Below, in pieces: positions 7,479 through 14,790 of a DNA stretch of 37,153 bases. Source of the DNA: an uncultured Verrucomicrobiota bacterium (GTDB lineage Bacteria > Verrucomicrobiota > Verrucomicrobiae > Opitutales > Opitutaceae); contig CAMLQS010000009.1 of assembly GCA_946482165.1 (NCBI GenBank), forward strand, positions 1-37,153, written 5' to 3'. The notes under the pieces were generated by a model. The model did not search any database, was not told the DNA's origin, and saw nothing but the letters and a program-made list of their open reading frames with translations. Position 1 is the first letter of the stretch, and each line of letters begins with the position of its first letter. Made by a program: the position numbers and the translations under genes.

Positions 7479-8390
7479 TCATCGCCGGGCAGACAGCAGC
7501 GCGCTTGGCGGGACCCCGTGAACGGCGCGGAACGCCCGCGAAAAGTGAAAGGGGTCCTCCATCCCGACCCGAGCCGCGGCATCCTGGACTCGGCCGCCGC
7601 CTTCCAACAGGAAGGCCGCCGCCAGCGCCATTTTCCGGCGGCGCAGGTATTGATGCGGGCTGACACCGAGAAAGCGCCGGAAGAGCCGGCACACGCTGGA
7701 CCCGTCCATGCGCGCCGCCGCCGCGATGTCGCCCAAGCCGCTCCAGTCCGCGGCATGTGTATCAACCAAAGCACGACAGCGCTCGAAATTCTCGCGCGCT
7801 CCGTCCCCGCTGCCGCCGTGCCACGCGCTCCTCGCGCGGGCCGGCTCCTCGCCAATTTTCAGAAGGAGCACCTCCGCGAGTCGCGCGCAGATCGCCGGTG
7901 ACGCCGAGCCCTGGCGCCGGCCTTCGCGCGTGATGTCCTCCGCCAGTTCGCGCAGCTCGCCCAGCGCGGCCACCCGTCGCACCCGGCCGTGCAGCAACCC
8001 CGCCTTCGTCAGCGCCCGGTTCACGCCCGCGCCCGCCAGGGCGAAGAAGAATTTCTCCAGCGGCTTCTCCCTTTCGGTGCCTATCCGGCACGCGGTTTTC
8101 GTGCCGCTCGCGAAACAGCTTCCCGCCTCGATTCGGTGGTCGCCGCCGTCGAGCGACACGCGTCCGCGTCCTCCGACGATCAGCTCCAGCACGACGTAAG
8201 GATACCGATCCCTTGAGACCGCGTAGTCGGGGCGGCACAGTTCCCATCCGCCGAGGGCCACGTTCACGGGTTCCGTCCACGGACCGGCGAGTTGCAGAAA
8301 GAAAGTGCGGCTCTCGGCGACCTGCGTTGCCAAGAGAGAGGGCGCTTTTGCCGAGTCGATTTTATCCATGTCAAGGTCGCTAACGTCCAT
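7479..8390 (-). CDS. AraC family transcriptional regulator
   Basis: A 303-residue regulator. The N-terminal half looks like the cupin-type sensor domain of AraC proteins ([21 protein letters not shown], about residues 62-84). The C-terminal 100 residues hold two helix-turn-helix units: [33 protein letters not shown], then [29 protein letters not shown]. It is divergent from the isomerase gene at 8474, with 83 bases between them that contain a small palindrome. It is therefore the likely sugar-responsive switch for that locus. An internal ATG seven codons in is an alternative start. Its stop is 12 bases from the edge of the GIY-YIG repeat array, so the array inserted or expanded right up to the gene without breaking it. 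Confidence 0.93.
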   Translation of the reverse strand: MDVSDLDMDKIDSAKAPSLLATQVAESRTFFLQLAGPWTEPVNVALGGWELCRPDYAVSRDRYPYVVLELIVGGRGRVSLDGGDHRIEAGSCFASGTKTACRIGTEREKPLEKFFFALAGAGVNRALTKAGLLHGRVRRVAALGELRELAEDITREGRRQGSASPAICARLAEVLLLKIGEEPARARSAWHGGSGDGARENFERCRALVDTHAADWSGLGDIAAAARMDGSSVCRLFRRFLGVSPHQYLRRRKMALAAAFLLEGGGRVQDAAARVGMEDPFHFSRAFRAVHGVPPSALLSARR

Positions 8391-8422
8391 TCTATGCGCC
8401 GTCGATTCTGCTAAAGTGGCGA

Positions 8423-8435
8423 GTCGATAATCGAC
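8423..8435. promoter_or_regulatory. Candidate operator palindrome between araC and isomerase gene
   Basis: GTCGAT and ATCGAC flank a single central A, a 6-bp-arm palindrome 38 bases before the isomerase ATG and 32 bases before the araC start. The position suits control of both divergent genes. No binding data; the palindrome is directly visible, its role is inferred. Confidence 0.4.
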
Positions 8436-8473
8436 AAATCCACCCTTGCGCCATTGCGCGCCCCTCTCTCGCC

Positions 8474-10108
8474 ATGCCCGCCAAAAAGCTCCCCAAGAAA
8501 TCCGTCTACCTGGTCGCCAACGGCGACCTTCGCCAGTCGGCGAACGAAAAGTGCTGGCCCGCCCAGGCCGCCATGGAAAAACAACTCGCGGAAGTCGTCG
8601 CCTCCTTCGGCTACAAGCTGGTCCGCGCCCACCCCTACAAGAAAGACGTGAAGCATGGCTTCATCGGCTCGCAAAAGGAGGGCATGGAGGTCTTCGCCGC
8701 CATCGACCCGACCGCGCCGCTCATCGTCGCCGAGTGTGTCTGGCAATATTCTCACCATCTTCTGCACGGCCTGATCTCGCACCGCGGCCCGATCCTCAAT
8801 GTCGCCAACTGGTCCGGCACCTGGCCCGGTCTGGTGGGCATGCTCAACCTCAACGGTTCGCTCACGAAAGCCGGCGTCGGCTACTCCACGCTCTGGAGCG
8901 AAAACTTCGACGACGAGGTCTTCCTAGGCGGCCTGGAGAGCTGGCTGAAATCCGGCGCGGTGAAGCACAAGACCTCGCACGTGAAGGCGCTCGGGAGGGT
9001 TTCGCTTCCGCCCAAGGCGAAGGCGACCGCCAAAAAGATCGCCGACGACCTGCGCGTGAGGAAGTCGATCATGGGCGTCTTCGACGAAGGCTGCATGGGC
9101 ATGTATAACGCCATCATCCCCGACGAGCTCCTCTTTCCGGCCGGCGTTTACAAGGAGCGCCTATCGCAGTCCGCCCTCTACTACGCCGCCACGCAGGTCT
9201 CCGACGCCGAGGCGCAGGAGGTCTTCAACTGGTATAAGAAGAAGGGGCTCAAGTTCCATTTCGGCACCGACGAGGCCACCGAGCTCACCGAACGACAGGT
9301 GCTCCTCCAGTGCAAAACCTACGTCGCCGCGGTGCGCATCGCCGACGAGTTTGGCTGTGAGACGATCGGCATCCAGTATCAGCAGGGTCTCAAGGATCTG
9401 TTGCCCGCCTCCGATCTTGTCGAAGGCACGCTCAACTCCACGGAGCGCCCGCCGGTGAAGCGCGCCGACGGTTCCGTCATCCGCGGCGGCGAGCCGATCC
9501 CCCACTTCAACGAAGTCGACGAGTGCGCCGGCCTCGATGGCCTTTTCACCGACCGCGTGCACAAGGCGCTCGGCCAGCCGCGCGCCAATACGCTCCATGA
9601 TCTTCGCTGGGGCGATTGGGACAAGTCCGGCACCACCGACGAGTATGTGTGGGTGTTTCTCATCTCCGGCAGCGCACCCGCGGACCACCACGTCGGCGGC
9701 TGGGCGGGCTCCGACTCGCATCGCCAGCCGGGCATGTATTTCCGCCTCGGCGGCGGCACGCTCCGGGGCGTCGCAAAACCCGGCGAAATCGTCTGGAGCC
9801 GCGTTTTCGTCGAAAAGGGCAAGCTGAAGATGGACCTCGGTCGAGCCAAGGTCATCTGCCTGCCGCAGGCGGAGACCGAGCGCCGGTGGAAGGAGACGAC
9901 TTACCAGTGGCCGATCATGCACGCCGTCACTTACGGCGTGACACGCGACCAGATGATGGCGCGGCACAAGAGTAACCACATCCAAGTCGCCTACGCGAAT
10001 AGCGCGAAGGAGGCCGACCTCGCCCTCTACACCAAAGCGGCGCTCGCCGCCGAGCTCGGCATCGAGGTATCGCTCTGCGGCACCAAGGCCGACGGCAAGG
10101 CGTTCTAG
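8474..10108 (+). CDS. L-fucose/L-arabinose isomerase-like protein
   Basis: A 544-residue protein resembling the FucI/AraA aldose-ketose isomerases. The N-terminal two thirds hold Rossmann-like segments ([40 protein letters not shown]). The C-terminal part has the isomerase beta-barrel look: [25 protein letters not shown] and a closing [12 protein letters not shown], which recalls the HKxNHIQ stretch of fucose isomerase-like proteins. Family members use Mn2+ to interconvert aldose and ketose sugars; the exact sugar cannot be read here. It is divergent from an AraC regulator and followed, after a 131-base gap filled with an inverted repeat, by a class II aldolase. That context fits a deoxy-sugar or pentose route. 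No sugar kinase is present locally, so the pathway would need one from elsewhere. Confidence 0.8.
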   Translation: MPAKKLPKKSVYLVANGDLRQSANEKCWPAQAAMEKQLAEVVASFGYKLVRAHPYKKDVKHGFIGSQKEGMEVFAAIDPTAPLIVAECVWQYSHHLLHGLISHRGPILNVANWSGTWPGLVGMLNLNGSLTKAGVGYSTLWSENFDDEVFLGGLESWLKSGAVKHKTSHVKALGRVSLPPKAKATAKKIADDLRVRKSIMGVFDEGCMGMYNAIIPDELLFPAGVYKERLSQSALYYAATQVSDAEAQEVFNWYKKKGLKFHFGTDEATELTERQVLLQCKTYVAAVRIADEFGCETIGIQYQQGLKDLLPASDLVEGTLNSTERPPVKRADGSVIRGGEPIPHFNEVDECAGLDGLFTDRVHKALGQPRANTLHDLRWGDWDKSGTTDEYVWVFLISGSAPADHHVGGWAGSDSHRQPGMYFRLGGGTLRGVAKPGEIVWSRVFVEKGKLKMDLGRAKVICLPQAETERRWKETTYQWPIMHAVTYGVTRDQMMARHKSNHIQVAYANSAKEADLALYTKAALAAELGIEVSLCGTKADGKAF

Positions 10109-10126
10109 TATCCCGACCAGTTCCTG

Positions 10127-10224
10127 TTAACCACGGAGGACACGGAGGGCACAGAGAAACCAACCGAGAGCCAGTAAATGTTTTCCAGTCCCTCTCCGTG
10201 GCCCTCCGTGATCTCCGTGGTTAA
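10127..10224. repeat. Long inverted repeat, CCACGGAGGACACGGAGGG type (copy 1)
   Basis: It starts TTAACCACGGAGGACACGGA and ends with the near reverse complement (CCGTGATCTCCGTGGTTAA), with about 40 bases between the arms. The same element recurs at 22670-22780 and 23243-23356. Here it fills the gap between the isomerase and aldolase genes and would form a long imperfect hairpin in the mRNA. Confidence 0.85.
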
Positions 10225-10239
10225 ATCAGTTCCAAGATT

Positions 10240-10995
10240 ATGTCTCTCGACTCTCTCCTCAACCTCTCGCACCAGCTCGGCCGGGAAGAGCGCCGGCTCG
10301 CCATCCTCGGCGAAGGCAACACCTCCGTCCGCCATGATGCGGAGACCTTCACCGTCAAGGCGTCCGGGTCGAACCTCGCCACCCTCGCCGCCTCCGGCAC
10401 CGCGACCTGCCGCTTCGACAAGCTCCTCCCGCTGCTTTCCGCCGAAAGCATGGGCGACGCCGCGATCGACGAGGCGCTCTTCGCCGCGCGCGTTTCGGTC
10501 GAGATGAAAAAACCCTCGGTCGAGGCGATCTTCCACGCCTACCTGCTCACTCTGCCCGGCGTGAACTACGTCGGGCACACGCACCCGATCGCGGTCAACC
10601 AGCTCCTTTGCTCAAAGCACGCGCGCGCTTTCGCGAGCCGTCGCCTCTTTCCCGATGAGATCGTGTGCTGCGGCGTGGAAAGCGTGTTCGTTCCCTACAC
10701 CGATCCCGGTCTAAAACTCTCGCAAGCCATCCGCTCTGCGACGGAAGACTACATCCGCCGCCTCTCGCGCCCGCCTCGCGTCATCTTGCTGGAGAACCAT
10801 GGGCTGATCGCCCTTGGCGCCACGCCGGAGGCCGTCCTTGCCGCGACGCTCATGGCGGTGAAGGCCGCGGAGATTTTCGTCGGCGCTGCGGCGGCCTCGG
10901 GCGGAGCGGAGCCGGTGTTCCTCACCCCCGACCAGGTGGAGCGCATCGCAGGGCGTCCCGACGAGCACTACAGGCAAAAGGCGTTGGGGCTCTGA
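10240..10995 (+). CDS. Class II aldolase/adducin family protein
   Basis: A 251-residue member of the zinc-dependent class II aldolase family, which includes L-fuculose-1-phosphate and L-ribulose-5-phosphate 4-epimerase types. Seen features are GEGNTSVR (24-31), ASGSNL (41-46) and KPSVEAIFHAYLL, whose Glu95 lines up with the catalytic acid. HTHP follows (113-116, two zinc His), with LENHGLIALG giving the third zinc His (187). This suggests retro-aldol cleavage of a phosphorylated or free ketose produced by the upstream isomerase. The substrate is not determined by sequence. The ATG at 10240 directly follows the inverted repeat, so the repeat's right arm lies in the leader. Confidence 0.87.
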   Translation: MSLDSLLNLSHQLGREERRLAILGEGNTSVRHDAETFTVKASGSNLATLAASGTATCRFDKLLPLLSAESMGDAAIDEALFAARVSVEMKKPSVEAIFHAYLLTLPGVNYVGHTHPIAVNQLLCSKHARAFASRRLFPDEIVCCGVESVFVPYTDPGLKLSQAIRSATEDYIRRLSRPPRVILLENHGLIALGATPEAVLAATLMAVKAAEIFVGAAAASGGAEPVFLTPDQVERIAGRPDEHYRQKALGL

Positions 10996-11497
10996 GCGCG
11001 GCGCCGAAGAGCATTCGAATAACCTGGGTCGGAACGACAGACTGATGGAGGAGGAGTCCCCCGCTGACCAGCACGCCGCGTGGAAATCGGGAGAGCGGAC
11101 ACCCCGCTGCCTGCGGTGCCTGCTCTGGCGGCAGTGGAACTCTATTCCTCGACGCTAGCGGAACAGGCTTGTCGCGGCTCGAACCCGGAGGAGGTGACCA
11201 ACCAAGTCGGCCCTTTTCTCGTCCTTCAAAGGCGGCCTGTCTCAGTTCCATGTAGCACCTGACCCGGTTGCACCGAACCGCCTGGTGCGAAAGTTCGAGT
11301 CGGGTCGTTTCACAGGGACTGTCCGCGAGGGGGCCGCCTATGTGAATGCCCTCGGCGGGCTCGTGCGGACCGAGGGGCGGCCGGGTGGGGTTTATCCCCA
11401 TCGCCATCCGGGCGGAGTGGGTGTTTAATGGAGTCGGTGAACGCGCGGACGCTTCGAGCGAAGGTCGGGCGGACGCCACGTCTTTCAGATACGCCCC
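10996..11497. other. Intergenic region, 502 bases, no gene recognised
   Basis: Short open frames exist on both strands (for example 11080-11262) but none looks like a known protein or has a convincing start. No tRNA or terminator hairpin was found. The only notable feature is the GGGG/CCCC palindrome at 11387-11401, upstream of the kinase gene. Confidence 0.5.
11387..11401 (+). promoter_or_regulatory. Palindromic motif, site 1 (GGGGTTTATCCCCAT)
   Basis: This matches the sites at 13368-13382 and 14627-14641 in the pattern GGGGTTnnnCCCCAT, with the three middle bases differing. It lies 96 bases before the kinase ATG. A role as a shared operator is inferred from recurrence upstream of neighbouring genes. 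Confidence 0.4.
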
Positions 11498-12679
11498 ATG
11501 AATCCGCCTCCCTCTGCCTCCGTCCCGGTTCTTTCCCGCGCGCGGGCCCGGGCTGATTTTTTCCTCCGCTACCTGCCGGTCTTGCGCCAGCATCTCGGAC
11601 CGAGAGGAACCGCCGACGGTGCGCAGGCCAGGGCCATGGGACGCGCGGCGGTGGCCTGCGGGCTCGGACCGCGCGATCTCGTAGCGGTGCACGAGCGCGC
11701 GGTGAGCGCGCTCACGCCGAAGCTGCACCTCGCGGACGCGCGGGGCGGGCCGATCAAGCGCGCCGGCTGGTTTCTCACCACCGCCATGATACCGCTTGAG
11801 TCGGCGCAGCGCACGACGCGCACGGCCAATCGGACGCTCAGCCAGCGGAACGCCACCTTGCGGCTGCACACTGCGGCGCTGGCCTTGGGCAACCGTCGTC
11901 TGGCACGCGAGGTGGCCCGGCGCGAAGCGGGCGAGGCGGCGGTTATTCGCGGCCAGGAAAAGCACCGCGCACTGTTTTTGGAGTCGCAGACCATGCAGAA
12001 AATGCTGCGACATCTCACCCGCCAGATCCTCTCGGCGCAGGAAGAGGAGCGGAAGCGGATCAGCCGCGAGCTGCACGACGAGGTCGTGCAGACGCTGGTC
12101 GGCATCAACGTGGAACTCACCGCCCTCGGCGCGAGCATCTCCGCCGACCCGCGGCCCTTGCTCCGCCGGCTCGCTCGCACCCGTCGGCTGGTTGAGACGG
12201 CGGTGGACGAGGTGCACCGCTTCGCCCGCGAACTGCGGCCGGCCGTGCTCGACGACCTCGGCCTTATCCCCGCGCTTCACGTCTTCTGCCGGAATCTGGC
12301 GGAAAGGAAGGGCCTGAAGATCGAGCTGACCGCGTTCGGCGGCGTCGAATCCTTGAGCGGCGTAAAGCGCACCGTGCTTTTCCGGGTGGCGCAGGAGGCC
12401 CTCACCAATGTCGCCCGCCATGCCGAGGCCACGCGCATCGATATTTTGATCGTGCAGCGCCCCGGCGCGGTGCGGATGGAGATCATCGACAACGGCCGCT
12501 CCTTCGCGGTGGAGAAAGTCCTGCGGGCCCGGAACCCGAAGCGCATCGGCCTCATCGGCATGAAGGAACGGATCGAAATGGTCGGCGGCGTTTTCTCGGT
12601 CGAGTCCGCTCCGGGCAAGGGAACGACCGTGCGCGCCGACATGCCGTTTAAGCAGAAATCGCCGCCCCCCCCTTTATGA
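11498..12679 (+). CDS. NarL-type sensor histidine kinase, soluble
   Basis: A 393-residue two-component kinase. No membrane segment or signal peptide is seen, so the sensing is cytosolic. Residues about 15-100 form an all-alpha N-terminal region that resembles the N-terminal domains of RsbU/RsbR-like proteins, though this is a weak impression. A coiled-coil stretch follows (105-180). The dimerisation and phosphoacceptor helix is EERKRISRELHDEVVQTLVG with His193 (HisKA_3 type). The ATPase domain shows QEALTNVARHA (299-309), IIDNG (329-333) and IGLIGMKERIEMVGG (350-364). The stop overlaps the response regulator start in ATGA, so the two are co-translated. The last codons run over a tract of eight C residues (12665-12672). 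Confidence 0.93.
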   Translation: MNPPPSASVPVLSRARARADFFLRYLPVLRQHLGPRGTADGAQARAMGRAAVACGLGPRDLVAVHERAVSALTPKLHLADARGGPIKRAGWFLTTAMIPLESAQRTTRTANRTLSQRNATLRLHTAALALGNRRLAREVARREAGEAAVIRGQEKHRALFLESQTMQKMLRHLTRQILSAQEEERKRISRELHDEVVQTLVGINVELTALGASISADPRPLLRRLARTRRLVETAVDEVHRFARELRPAVLDDLGLIPALHVFCRNLAERKGLKIELTAFGGVESLSGVKRTVLFRVAQEALTNVARHAEATRIDILIVQRPGAVRMEIIDNGRSFAVEKVLRARNPKRIGLIGMKERIEMVGGVFSVESAPGKGTTVRADMPFKQKSPPPPL

Positions 12680-13359
12680 AAACAAAACCCATCACCGTCC
12701 TTATCGCCGAAGACCATATCGTGGTGAGGCAGGGCTTGTCTGCCCTACTCAACGCCGATGCGGCGTTTCAGATCGTCGGCGGGGCGCGCACCGGCCGCGA
12801 GGCGGTGAACCAGGCCCGGACATTGCACCCCGACGTCATCCTGATGGACATCGCCATGCCGATCCTGAACGGGATGGAGGCCACCCGGCAGATCGTCGCG
12901 GCCGACCCGTCGGCGCGCGTGCTCATCCTCTCGGCGCACAGCGAGGACGAGTATATCCAGCGTCTCTGCGCGGCGGGGGCGTCGGGCTTCCTTGAAAAGC
13001 AAAGCTCGGCGGAGGTTCTCACCCAGGCGATCCGGGAGGTGGCGGGCGGGGAGAAGTTTTTCAGCCCGTCCATCGCGCGTCGCATGAAGTTGAAAAACGA
13101 GGGTCCTCAAGATCGCGAAGGCCAGCTCAAGGCCAACGCCGCCCGCCTCACGACGCGCGAGGCCGAGGTGTTGCAACTGGTCGCGGAGGGCTCGGCCAAC
13201 AAACAGATGGCCGCCACTCTCGGCATCAGCGTGAAAACGGTGGAGAAGCACCGCCAGAATCTCATGGAGAAACTCAATCTCCGTAACACCGCCAGCCTCA
13301 CGCGCTACGCCATCGCCACCGGCGTCATCGCCGGCGGTGTCAAAGTGACGATTATCTAG
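12676..13359 (+). CDS. NarL/LuxR-type response regulator
   Basis: A 227-residue regulator paired with the kinase that overlaps it by 4 bases. The receiver domain has the acidic pair (E12, D13), phospho-acceptor Asp58 in HPDVILMDIAMP, Ser86 and Lys108 in GFLEKQ. The output domain (about 155-210) is a LuxR-type helix-turn-helix: LTTREAEVLQLVAEGSANKQMA, then ISVKTVEKHRQNLMEKL. It should bind palindromic promoter sites once phosphorylated. The repeated palindrome at 11387, 13368 and 14627 is a natural candidate target. If so, it would control its own operon, the ice-binding gene and the giant secreted protein. That link is inferred. Confidence 0.94.
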   Translation: MKTKPITVLIAEDHIVVRQGLSALLNADAAFQIVGGARTGREAVNQARTLHPDVILMDIAMPILNGMEATRQIVAADPSARVLILSAHSEDEYIQRLCAAGASGFLEKQSSAEVLTQAIREVAGGEKFFSPSIARRMKLKNEGPQDREGQLKANAARLTTREAEVLQLVAEGSANKQMAATLGISVKTVEKHRQNLMEKLNLRNTASLTRYAIATGVIAGGVKVTII

Positions 13360-13367
13360 CGCGTGGT

Positions 13368-13382
13368 GGGGTTAGACCCCAT
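13368..13382 (+). promoter_or_regulatory. Palindromic motif, site 2 (GGGGTTAGACCCCAT)
   Basis: GGGGT and ACCCC are perfect arms around TAG. It lies 8 bases after the response-regulator stop and 39 bases before the ice-binding ATG. It may be an operator; a role as a weak terminator is less likely because no T-run follows. Confidence 0.45.
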
Positions 13383-13421
13383 GGCGGCAAAGGGGAGCGC
13401 CGCGTAGCTTTCCGGCGTCCA

Positions 13422-14294
13422 ATGATAAACAAACACGTCTGCACTCTGCCGCTCGCGGCGTCCCTCGCGCTCCTCGGCGCGTCTTCCGCCCTTAACGCCC
13501 AGTCGATCCTGCTCACCGCCCACGATTTCGGCGTGCTCGGCGGCACCGCGATCACCAGCACCGGCGTCGTCGGGACCAACATCGTCGGCGGCGACGTCGG
13601 CCTCACTCCCGGCGCCACCAGCGGCATCACCGGCTTTCCTCCGGCAGTCGTCACTGGAGGCGGCCAGATCATCGAGACGGCCAACGTCAGTTCCTCCGTC
13701 CGTCCCGACCTCATCACCGCGATGACCGGCCTTGCCGGCATGGCCTCGGATGTGAACCTCAGCAACGTCGACCTTGGCGGCATGACGCTCGATTCCGGCG
13801 TCTATACCTTCGACGCCGCGGCCAGCCTCAATGGCGCGCTCGTGCTCGACGCCAAGTTTCAGAACGAGGCCTTCTGGGTCTTCCAGATCGGCACCTCATT
13901 CACCACCGCGGTGAATTCCTCGGTCACGTTCATCAACCTCGGCACCAACGGCGGCGCCGACCTCGGTCTTTTCTGGAACGCCGGCGCGGAGATCGTCATC
14001 GGCGGAAACAACGATGTCGCTGGCAACTACCTTTCCGGCACGAGCATCACCTTCGGCAACCAAAGCGAGGGCGGCGGACGCGCCCTGGCGCTGGCCGGCG
14101 TGAGTCTCGACGAGACGGTTCTCGACCTCTACGGCAGCCCTGGCGGCGGCGACTTCACGGGCGGCCTGGCCTACGCCCCCGGCGGCGCCATCGTGGCCAC
14201 CTCCGCCATCCCCGAGCCCGCCGCCACGCTCTGGGCCGCGCCATCGGCTGTATTGGCTTTCTCACTACTTCGCCGGCGCCGCGCCGGAAAGTAA
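13422..14294 (+). CDS. Ice-binding-like (DUF3494) protein with PEP-CTERM anchor
   Basis: A 290-residue secreted protein. Residues 1-27 are a signal peptide (MINKHVCTLPLAASLALLGA and on to ALNAQ). The body follows the DUF3494 ice-binding pattern: FGVLGGTAITSTGVVGTNI with GGDVGLTPG, SGVYTFDAAASLNGALVLDA, FWVFQIGTSFTTAVNSSVTF and AGNYLSGTSITFG. Proteins of this fold are right-handed beta-solenoids. Some bind ice, while many relatives in temperate bacteria have no proven ice activity. The C-terminus is a PEP-CTERM sorting tag: IPEPAATLWAAP, a hydrophobic segment, then RRRRAGK, recognised by an exosortase (not in the window). It lies right after the two-component pair with a shared palindrome in its leader. 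Confidence 0.9.
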   Translation: MINKHVCTLPLAASLALLGASSALNAQSILLTAHDFGVLGGTAITSTGVVGTNIVGGDVGLTPGATSGITGFPPAVVTGGGQIIETANVSSSVRPDLITAMTGLAGMASDVNLSNVDLGGMTLDSGVYTFDAAASLNGALVLDAKFQNEAFWVFQIGTSFTTAVNSSVTFINLGTNGGADLGLFWNAGAEIVIGGNNDVAGNYLSGTSITFGNQSEGGGRALALAGVSLDETVLDLYGSPGGGDFTGGLAYAPGGAIVATSAIPEPAATLWAAPSAVLAFSLLRRRRAGK

Positions 14295-14380
14295 GGTCGC
14301 CAGCGGACGCCAGGGATTCTGGCGGGCTGGCGCCGCTGCTCAGCTTCAAGGTGCATTGCCGGCAACACCGTGGGACTTGG

Positions 14381-14541
14381 CCGTAGAAATTCAGTCGAGA
14401 GGGTCGTATCGAGGCAATCTGGCGGCACCTTTCAGTGGCTCTCTTCCGGCGAAATACCCTCCGGGTATTCCTTGGTCGTTCGCCTCTGAAATCCGCTCGC
14501 CATCTTGCCTCGCTACTCCGCGTTCGACTGAATTTCTACGG
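14381..14541. repeat. 161-base inverted-repeat element with 18-bp perfect ends
   Basis: CCGTAGAAATTCAGTCGA (14381-14398) returns as its exact reverse complement at 14524-14541. Inside are further partial pairings: GAGGCAA with TTGCCTC, GGCGAA with TTCGCC, and an AATACCC-TCC-GGGTATT hairpin in the middle. The whole can fold as one long imperfect hairpin, like a miniature transposable element or a structured RNA. No open frame of note. Confidence 0.75.
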
Positions 14542-14626
14542 CTTAGCTTGGTTTGAGCACCTTGGGCTTGGGCGATCTGTCCGTGGAGGTGCGCGGTGTC
14601 TTCGTTAGTCCGGCCCTGTTGGTAGT

Positions 14627-14641
14627 AGGGTTGGACCCCAT
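14627..14641 (+). promoter_or_regulatory. Palindromic motif, site 3 (AGGGTTGGACCCCAT)
   Basis: It differs from site 2 (13368-13382) at two bases, keeping arms GGGT/ACCC. It lies 149 bases before the giant gene's ATG, just after the long hairpin element. Confidence 0.42.
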
Positions 14642-14790
14642 ATAAGCCGTCGGTGGGAACAGCTATTGTGATGACCCGGCGAGTTCCGGCCGCGAAGGCG
14701 GGAGAGCATTCACAGTGTTTTATTTCCAAATCACGTTCCGCCCATTTTCCGATAATTGTTTGCTGTAAGTAAGTTAAGTTTTGTTCTATT

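Larger units (their letters stand above)
14295..14790. other. Intergenic region, 496 bases, with long hairpin element and AT-rich leader
   Basis: No protein gene is supported. It holds the 161-base inverted-repeat element (14381-14541), the third palindromic motif (14627-14641), and a distinctly AT-rich stretch just before the giant gene (about 14715-14790) that likely contains its promoter. Confidence 0.6.

Noticed and set aside
7371..7901. Third GIY-YIG-like reading frame starting with the same tRNA-derived leader
   Set aside because: Only the leader is shared; after 7466 the frame runs antisense into araC and holds no nuclease motifs.
10922..12421. 499-codon minus-strand frame across the aldolase end, the intergenic gap and the kinase
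   Set aside because: It overlaps two real plus-strand genes; the part inside the gap has no recognisable protein features.
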